Below are positions 50,904 through 57,448 of a stretch of DNA of 57,448 bases, one piece after another. How positions within the stretch are numbered: the first letter of the stretch is position 1; every line of letters begins with the position of its first letter. A program made the position numbers and the translations under genes. The stretch covers positions 1 through 57,448 of the forward strand of contig CAYSBK010000001.1 in NCBI GenBank assembly GCA_964429265.1, given 5' to 3'. The stretch is from CAYSBK01 sp964429265 (GTDB taxonomy: Bacteria > Planctomycetota > Phycisphaerae > Sedimentisphaerales > Anaerobacaceae). A model generated the notes under the pieces. That model ran no database searches, was not told the DNA's origin, and was given only the letters and a program-made list of their open reading frames with translations.

Positions 50904-51533
50904 TCAACGATTCTTCGGCTGGTAGAGTCTGTGCTGCCGTATGTATTCTGCCACGTCCGGCTGCAGCATCGCCGAAACGTCACGGCCTGCGGCCAGGCGC
51001 TTCCGGATTTCGGTGCTGCTGATGTCGATCAGCGGCGTGGGCACGATGTTGCGCTGCAGCCTGGCCACCCGCTGCTTGCCCCAGCGACGCTCGAACCTTG
51101 CAAAATCAGGTACGTCGCAGCCCGCCCTGTACATCACGCTGAGGTTGCATTCGTCGATCAGGTCGATTACGCGGTACCAGTAAGGCAGTTCATCAACGGT
51201 GTCGGCGCCGACGAGCAGGTAAATCGAGGCCGACCCGCCGCACTGCCGGCGGAAATGCCTGACCGTCTCAAGCGTGTAGCTCGGCTGACTCTTCTTCAGC
51301 TCGTAGTCACTTACCTCGAACCTGTCGATTCCCCGGATAGCCAGCGCGACCATCTTCAATCTGTCTTGGCCGCTTGCCTGCGGCGGTGATTCTTTCAACG
51401 GCGACCTCTGAGCGGGAACGAAGACGACTTTATCTGCGCCGATGTGATCCGCCGCAGCGCGCGCTACAGTGGTATGACCGATGTGAATCGGGTCGAACGT
51501 CCCGCCGAACAGCGCCACCTTCTCTTCTGACAT
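50904..51533 (-). CDS. nadD: Nicotinate-nucleotide adenylyltransferase
   Basis: A 209-residue NadD. It opens KVALFGGTFDPIHIGHTTVA with the nucleotidyl-transferase GxFxPxHxGH motif, carries VPAQRSPLKE, and ends with the ISSTEIRKRLAAGRDV motif and YIRQHRLY. It makes deamido-NAD from NaMN and ATP. The ATG at 51533 was chosen because the family starts 6-7 residues before the GGTFDP motif. Convergent with hypB. Confidence 0.93.
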   Translation of the reverse strand: MSEEKVALFGGTFDPIHIGHTTVARAAADHIGADKVVFVPAQRSPLKESPPQASGQDRLKMVALAIRGIDRFEVSDYELKKSQPSYTLETVRHFRRQCGGSASIYLLVGADTVDELPYWYRVIDLIDECNLSVMYRAGCDVPDFARFERRWGKQRVARLQRNIVPTPLIDISSTEIRKRLAAGRDVSAMLQPDVAEYIRQHRLYQPKNR

Positions 51534-51952
51534 AAAACAATTAACAGGCAAATTGTGCGGTAGTCGGGAAAAATATTTCAAAAATCTTTCAGAAAATTTC
51601 CGGCCTGCCGACGCACCAAGACACCATCTTCGGTGTGCGTTCCCCGGCTTTCCATCTTTTTACTTGCAATCTTCTTGTCAACACGCCAGGGCGAAACACC
51701 GTGACATCCAACGTTTTTGCAGATTCCCGCCAGAGCCATTGAAACGGCCTCTGAGTGCAAAAAAACGCGGTCTTGCGCATCATCACCTTTTTGTGTGCTT
51801 CTGTTCATCTTGAACAAACCGTCGGTGACACCGAAGTAACATCATCGACATCGCAGCGCTGCACCAAGCGGCGGCGCGCGCGGCCGCTGCTTATGATAAG
51901 ACATACTCGAGATGCATGAAAGGCGCCGCGCAAGAAATTTTGGTGAAGGATT
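51534..51952. other. Low-confidence intergenic region with palindromes and a doubtful small ORF
   Basis: A minus-strand frame at 51808-51578 (77 codons, beginning MNRSTQKGDDAQDRVF) reads toward nadD but has no ribosome-binding site and no family I recognise. At its start are two perfect inverted repeats: TGTTCA-TCT-TGAACA (51802-51816) and TCGGTG-A-CACCGA (51822-51834). They could be operator sites. No other feature is supported. Confidence 0.35.
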
Positions 51953-51981
51953 TTGAAAGTCTTGGCCGATAAAACTATTAA
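51953..51981 (+). promoter_or_regulatory. Candidate promoter of the lysine-rich microprotein gene
   Basis: TTGAAA (51953-51958), a 17-base spacer and TATTAA (51976-51981). The predicted start is about 51988, giving a 114-base leader. Confidence 0.5.
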
Positions 51982-52101
51982 AATAAGGGTAGGCCGCTTT
52001 GATTTTATTTTTGTAGGTGGCCGAGAGCACAGTGGTTAGGAAGTCGTAAGTAGACGGTAAAACCGAAAGCCATTAATTATGCCGAAAGGAGGTGGTAAGT
52101 A

Positions 52102-52194
52102 ATGGCGAAGAAAAAGAAAGTAACGAAGAAGAAAGCGAAAAAGAAAGTAACGAAGAAGAAAACGAAAAAGAAAAAAGCCAAGAAGAAAAAGTAG
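52102..52194 (+). CDS. Tiny lysine-rich protein (30 aa, 70% Lys)
   Basis: A 30-residue frame, too short for ordinary gene calling. It starts MAKKKKVTKKKAKKKVTKK and contains 21 Lys, with only Ala, Val and Thr besides Met. The unit KKKKVTKKKA-like is repeated through a 27-base tandem repeat (24-base identical cores at 52111-52134 and 52138-52161). A near-perfect Shine-Dalgarno sequence, AAAGGAGGTG, lies seven bases before the ATG, a candidate promoter lies upstream, and two strong hairpins follow the stop. Composition recalls the C-terminal tails of histone H1 and chlamydial Hc proteins. Function unknown; DNA or RNA compaction is a guess. Confidence 0.75.
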   Translation: MAKKKKVTKKKAKKKVTKKKTKKKKAKKKK

Positions 52195-52209
52195 CGTAGG
52201 TTAGATGTC

Positions 52210-52237
52210 GGAAGCCCGCCTCAGGGGGCGGGCTTCC
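52210..52237 (+). terminator. GC-rich hairpin after the microprotein gene
   Basis: GGAAGCCCGCC (52210-52220) pairs perfectly with GGCGGGCTTCC (52227-52237) over a 6-base loop. No T-run follows, so it may be a 3' stabiliser rather than a terminator. Confidence 0.55.
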
Positions 52238-52254
52238 GGCGCGATACTGTGCTC

Positions 52255-52297
52255 AAATGGAAGGCTCGCGTGTCAGGCGTAGCCTTCCATTTTTTTT
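52255..52297 (+). terminator. Intrinsic terminator
   Basis: AAATGGAAGGCT (52255-52266) pairs with AGCCTTCCATTT (52281-52292) and the run of T continues to 52297. It ends the microprotein transcript. Confidence 0.85.
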
Positions 52298-52439
52298 GCC
52301 TCCCGCCGGCACAGGACACGCTCAACTTGCAATTCAGCGGCCGTCGTTTATACTAACTGTGCCGCTGTAACCGATACTGGCCGACGGTTGGAGGCTTTTG
52401 AGGCCGAAGAGGCCGCGGTGTTTTGCATAAGCTAAGGGT

Positions 52440-53717
52440 ATGGACTATTTTCATTACAGCAGGGGCAGGCTGCTGGTTGAGGACGTGCAGGTCGAGCATA
52501 TCGTCGAGCAATTCGGCACGCCTGTCTATATCTACAGCAAGGCGACGTTCCTGGAGCACCTGGAAAGGGTCCGCAAGGCCTATGCTGCGCTCGATACGAC
52601 GGTGTGCTATTCGGTCAAGGCCTGCAGCAATATCAACATACTCCGGTTTATGGCCGAGGCCGGCAGCGGCTTCGACGTCGTAAGCGGCGGCGAGCTGTAC
52701 CGAGTGCTGCAGGCCGGCGGTGACCCCACCAAGATTGTCTACGCCGGTGTAGGTAAAACCGACAGGGAAATCGTCGACGCCCTCGAAGCGCGGATAGCCT
52801 ACTTCAACGTCGAGTCCGAGCAGGAGCTGGAAAATCTCATCCGTCTTTCGAAAGAAACATCCGTTACCGCCAGAGCCGCTCTGCGGGTGAACCCCGACGT
52901 CGACCCGGTTACTCATACCTATACGACCACGGGCAAGAAAGAGACCAAGTTCGGCATTGACATCGACCGCGCCGCGGACGTGTTCGCGCGTTACGGCCGC
53001 CAAGATTCGGTCCGGCTGTGTGCGATACACATTCACCTCGGTTCGGCAGGCCATACCGTCGAACCTTACCGCGAGGCGATAACAAAGGTGCTGGGGTTGA
53101 TTGAACAGCTTCGGGCGGATGGTTTTGAAATCGAAGCGCTCGACATAGGAGGTGGCTATGGAGCCGATTACGTAACAGGTCAATCACCCTCGGCCGCTCA
53201 GTACGCCGACGTAATCGTGCCGCTTCTGAAGGACAGGAACCTGAGACTGATACTGGAGCCCGGCGCCAGCATAGCCGCCAATGCGGGCATCCTTGTCACG
53301 CGAGTGCTGTACGTCAAAAGCAGCGGCCGAAAAAGATTCGTCATCGTTGATGCAGGAATGAACGACCTGATTCGCCCGCCGCTTTACGGCGCATTCCACT
53401 TCATCTGGCCGGCCAGCGTGCACGAGGCCTTTGTCCCGGAGCGGCGAGACAAAAACCTGCGGTTGCCGGGCACCGAGCAGGTCGACGTGGTTGGTCCCAT
53501 CTGCGAAAGTGCCGACTTCCTCGGCAAAGACAGGGCTTTGCCGCCGGTGAAACGCGGAGACATACTTTCGGTGTTCACGGCGGGCGCCTACGGCTTCAGT
53601 ATGAGCAGCAACTACAACAGCCGCGGCCGGGCCCCAGAGGTTCTGGTCGAAGGCGGAAAATTCCGGCTCATAAGAAAACGCGAGACCTACCAGGACCTGG
53701 TCCAGCCGGAAAGGTAA
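52440..53717 (+). CDS. lysA: Diaminopimelate decarboxylase
   Basis: A 425-residue PLP-dependent LysA, last step of lysine synthesis. PLP Lys in YSVKACSNINILRFM (about 59-73), SGSGFDVVSGGELYR-like region, the Gly-rich phosphate loop ALDIGGGYGADY (about 233-244), ILEPGASIAANAGIL, and CESADFLGKDRALP with the catalytic Cys of the other subunit. GAYGFSMSSNYNSRGR is the usual C-terminal signature. It lies downstream of the lysine-rich gene, separated by its terminator, and is convergent to accC. Confidence 0.96.
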   Translation: MDYFHYSRGRLLVEDVQVEHIVEQFGTPVYIYSKATFLEHLERVRKAYAALDTTVCYSVKACSNINILRFMAEAGSGFDVVSGGELYRVLQAGGDPTKIVYAGVGKTDREIVDALEARIAYFNVESEQELENLIRLSKETSVTARAALRVNPDVDPVTHTYTTTGKKETKFGIDIDRAADVFARYGRQDSVRLCAIHIHLGSAGHTVEPYREAITKVLGLIEQLRADGFEIEALDIGGGYGADYVTGQSPSAAQYADVIVPLLKDRNLRLILEPGASIAANAGILVTRVLYVKSSGRKRFVIVDAGMNDLIRPPLYGAFHFIWPASVHEAFVPERRDKNLRLPGTEQVDVVGPICESADFLGKDRALPPVKRGDILSVFTAGAYGFSMSSNYNSRGRAPEVLVEGGKFRLIRKRETYQDLVQPER

Positions 53718-53750
53718 CGTGGGCAGTCGGACGGCCCGGCACGCTGTTGT

Positions 53751-55088
53751 TCAGAAATGCCTCTCGACAAAGCCCGTATCGATCATATTCTTGACGAACA
53801 GATTGTGCGACAGAATGTCCATACAAACAGGGACCGTCGTCTTGATCGGCCAGGCCACAAACTCTCGCAGGGCCCTTTTCATAGTTGCGATGGCCTCGCT
53901 GCGCGTCCTTTGGTGCACGATGATCTTTGCAATCATCGAGTCGTAATTGGGCGCAATGGTCCAGCCCTGGCAGACGTGCGTATCGACCCGTACTCCCGGA
54001 CCGCCAGGCAGAATAAACTTTTCTATCTTGCCGGCACACGGAGAAAAGTTGTTCGCCGGGTCCTCCGCATTGACGCGACACTCTATCGCCACGCCGTTGT
54101 GCTTGATATTTTTTTGGCGGTATCTGATGGTGTGACCGCTGGCAATCTTTAGCTGCCACTTGACAAGGTCGTGGCCCGTGACCATCTCCGTGACGGGATG
54201 TTCCACCTGAATCCGCGTATTGACCTCGATGAAGTAGAACCTCTTATCCTTGTCCAGCAAAAACTCTACTGTCGCAGCATTGGTGCAATTGGCCTGTTTG
54301 ATAACTCTCAGCGCGGCATCAGCCAGGTGCTCCCTCGTGCGGTCGTCAAGCACCGGGCACGGTGATTCCTCGATCATCTTCTGGTGCCTTCGCTGGATCG
54401 TGCAGTCCCGCTCAAAGAAATGCAGTGCGTTTCCCTTGTCGTCCGCGATGACCTGGACTTCCACGTGCCTGGGTTCGGAGATGAGCTTTTCAAGATAGAC
54501 GCTGCCGTCGCCAAAGGCCGCTTCGGCCTCGGCCCTGGCGGTATTGAAGCCTGCACGCAGGCTGATGTCGTTGTGGGCTATCCTCATACCGCGTCCGCCT
54601 CCGCCGGCGGCAGCCTTGATTATGACCGGGTAGCCTATCTTATTCGCCAGTTTCAGGGCCTTGTTCTCGTCCTCGACCGTCCCGTCCGAACCGGGCACGA
54701 CCGGAACCTTTGCCTTCCGCGCCAGCTTTCGGGCCTCAACCTTATCTCCCAACAGACGCATCGCCTCAACCGAAGGACCGATGAAGCTTATTCCACACTC
54801 CCGGCATATCTCCGCAAAGTGCGCGTTCTCGGCAAGAAAACCATACCCGGGATGAATCGCATCCACGTCGGCCACCTCGGCGGCACTGATTATCCGAGAA
54901 ATATTGAGATAACTTTCCGCGGCACTGGCCGGGCCGATGCAAATCGCCTCGTCGGCCAGACGAAGGTAAGGCGCTTCTCTGTCGGCCTCGGAAAACACGG
55001 CCACCGCTTCAATACCAAGCTCATGGCAGGCCCGGATTATCCGAAGGGCGATTTCACCACGATTGGCTACGAGTATCCTGGAAAGCAT
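53751..55088 (-). CDS. accC: Acetyl-CoA carboxylase, biotin carboxylase subunit
   Basis: A 445-residue AccC. It opens MLSRILVANRGEIALRIIRA, has the ATP-grasp Gly-rich loop IKAAAGGGGRGMRIAHND (about 159-176), ERDCTIQRRHQKMIEESP and FIEVNTRIQVEHPVTEMVTG (about 285-304, catalytic Glu/Arg). It carboxylates the biotin of AccB. 39 bases after accB. No carboxyltransferase subunits (accA/accD) are in view. Confidence 0.96.
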   Translation of the reverse strand: MLSRILVANRGEIALRIIRACHELGIEAVAVFSEADREAPYLRLADEAICIGPASAAESYLNISRIISAAEVADVDAIHPGYGFLAENAHFAEICRECGISFIGPSVEAMRLLGDKVEARKLARKAKVPVVPGSDGTVEDENKALKLANKIGYPVIIKAAAGGGGRGMRIAHNDISLRAGFNTARAEAEAAFGDGSVYLEKLISEPRHVEVQVIADDKGNALHFFERDCTIQRRHQKMIEESPCPVLDDRTREHLADAALRVIKQANCTNAATVEFLLDKDKRFYFIEVNTRIQVEHPVTEMVTGHDLVKWQLKIASGHTIRYRQKNIKHNGVAIECRVNAEDPANNFSPCAGKIEKFILPGGPGVRVDTHVCQGWTIAPNYDSMIAKIIVHQRTRSEAIATMKRALREFVAWPIKTTVPVCMDILSHNLFVKNMIDTGFVERHF

Positions 55089-55127
55089 ATCCTCGTCCGG
55101 CTGTGCTCGTTCTGGGCAGCATACTGC

Positions 55128-55622
55128 TCAACCATGCCCCTCAGGCGAAAGCCTGAAAAGCACCTGACCGTATTCAACTGCCTCTCCGTTCTTCACCAAA
55201 ATCTCTTTTATCGTCCCGCGCGTTTCAGCCTTTATCTCGTTCATCACCTTCATAGCTTCTATTATTCCGACGACCGTTTGCGGCTCAACGTGGGTACCAA
55301 TGTCGACAAACGGCTCGGAGTCGGGACTGGGCGCGGCGTAGAACGTCCCAACCAGCGGCGAAGTTATCTCCACAAGGTTTTCCGCGGGCTTGTCTTGCCG
55401 GGGCAGTTCAACACCCGGCGGGGGCACCGTCACGCCGGCTGGCACGACCCCGCCGGCCACCGGACCGGCAAGCTGCGCAGCGGACGCAAACGCCTGGGCA
55501 CGCTTCAGCAGAATCTTGTCTTCACCGTGCTTTATTTCAAGCTCAACGAGGTCGTTTTCCTTCATAATAGCGATGAGCTGTCGTATTTTCTCGGCCTCTT
55601 TGTCTTTATCTTTTTGGCCCAT
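55128..55622 (-). CDS. accB: Biotin carboxyl carrier protein of acetyl-CoA carboxylase
   Basis: A 164-residue BCCP. An N-terminal helix (EKIRQLIAIMKENDLVELEI) is followed by a Pro/Val/Ala-rich linker (about 50-85) and the biotinyl domain (about 88-164) with VGIIEAMKVMNEIKAE, whose Lys carries biotin. The beta-hairpin thumb typical of AccB is represented by FYAAPSPDSEPFVDIG. accC follows. Confidence 0.95.
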   Translation of the reverse strand: MGQKDKDKEAEKIRQLIAIMKENDLVELEIKHGEDKILLKRAQAFASAAQLAGPVAGGVVPAGVTVPPPGVELPRQDKPAENLVEITSPLVGTFYAAPSPDSEPFVDIGTHVEPQTVVGIIEAMKVMNEIKAETRGTIKEILVKNGEAVEYGQVLFRLSPEGHG

Positions 55623-55841
55623 AGCCGGTTCCTTTCCTTAACAGCACGACGCCAGCAAATACCTCAGGACCAGCAACGCCAAGTATAACCCACGGCGGCC
55701 GTTTTGCAATCAATTTCGGCCCGGCGCCCAGTCTCACAGGCTAACCGCTCCAGCTGCACCCGAATCCCACCAAGGCCCGGCTGGTTGCCGCTGCAAAGCC
55801 ACGCCCTGGGCGGTCTGCAGCTTGTTGCACGGTATTTTTCC

Positions 55842-55870
55842 TTGCAGACGTGCACTGTTTGATGTAGAAT
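55842..55870 (+). promoter_or_regulatory. Candidate promoter of tRNA-Phe
   Basis: TTGCAG (55842-55847), a 17-base spacer and TAGAAT (55865-55870, five of six). The predicted start at about 55877 leaves a 49-base 5' leader. Confidence 0.6.
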
Positions 55871-55925
55871 CGTACCACTTGGTTGACCGCTTGTTTTGCC
55901 TAAACTGCGGTTTTGTGATCAGTTA

Positions 55926-57382
<1,457 letters not shown>

Positions 57383-57394
57383 AGCCGTTAACCC

Positions 57395-57448
57395 TTACTT
57401 TTCGTTCTTTACAGGTCTCAGTTCCAAACCCAACGCCTTTGCCAGCTT
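57395..57448 (-). CDS. C-terminus of an XRE-type regulator, cut by the window
   Basis: The last 17 codons before a TAA, reading KLAKALGLELRPVKNEK. LAKALGLELRP is a typical end of Cro/C1-type helix-turn-helix proteins. It sits 12 bases before the integrase start on the same strand, so it probably regulates the element and shares its transcript. Only this end is in the window, so the assignment is tentative. Confidence 0.55.
   Translation of the reverse strand, partial: KLAKALGLELRPVKNEK

Noticed and set aside
52102..52194. Treating the lysine-rich frame as a simple A-rich low-complexity tract
   Set aside because: The ribosome-binding site, exact frame through two repeat units, in-frame stop and downstream terminator argue for a gene, so it was kept as a feature.

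Overview
The window looks like a chromosomal segment of a Gram-negative, probably anaerobic or facultative bacterium of the Planctomycetota, most likely a Phycisphaerae-type lineage. This is inference from gene content: LPS core synthesis, bacterial topoisomerase VI subunit B, a DUF2752 protein, a CoA-transferase/GNAT fusion, ADP-forming acyl-CoA synthetases and a complete hyp set, all in moderately GC-rich DNA. No rRNA or other marker that would fix the taxonomy is present.

Layout. 105-4582: a LexA repressor with a perfect palindrome just upstream, followed by a DUF72 protein and a DnaE-type polymerase; this reads as an SOS mutagenesis cassette without ImuA/ImuB. 4682-7116: a long MDR oxidoreductase on the minus strand, preceded by its own sigma70-like promoter and a ~126-nt structured RNA ending in an intrinsic terminator. 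7117-9147: a secreted PA14 + GH32-like protein. 9415-18627: isocitrate dehydrogenase, then an LPS inner-core operon (lpxK, hldE, gmhA, gmhB fused to a membrane anchor, GT9, WaaP-like kinase, GT4) ending in plsY. 18670-21273 (minus): a 2-isopropylmalate-synthase-like enzyme that may be a Re-citrate synthase, a HAD hydrolase and a cupin; then tRNA-Leu. 21598-29504: IMPase, DUF2752, a lipoprotein-like protein, serA, top6B, a GlmM-like mutase and a CDF transporter.

29520-39994 is the most coherent metabolic block. A tight four-gene operon encodes two ADP-forming acyl-CoA synthetases, a CoA-transferase fused to a GNAT acetyltransferase, and an AcuC/HDAC-like deacetylase. It converges on acs and an acetate transporter (satP) on the other strand. 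This has the parts for acetate/acyl-CoA interconversion together with a reversible lysine-acetylation switch on Acs. 40123-44825 holds a porin with a heavily base-paired leader, an RRM RNA-binding protein behind a ~340-nt leader, and a secreted Calx-beta protein; tRNA-Ala follows.

45097-50809 is a complete NiFe-hydrogenase maturation operon, hypFCDEAB, with no hydrogenase subunits in view. 50904-55622 carries nadD, a tiny protein that is 70% lysine (21 of 30 residues) with a perfect ribosome-binding site and two downstream hairpins, then lysA and accB-accC. At 55926 a tRNA-Phe gene marks the left end of an integrated element: a tyrosine recombinase reads toward the tRNA and stops inside it, and the C-terminus of an XRE-type regulator is cut by the window end.

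The strongest candidates for something undescribed are the 6473-6633 RNA, the LexA-DUF72-DnaE cassette with its palindrome, the acyl-CoA/GNAT/HDAC/Acs block, the lysine microprotein and the orphan top6B. All functions are read from sequence motifs without database searches.
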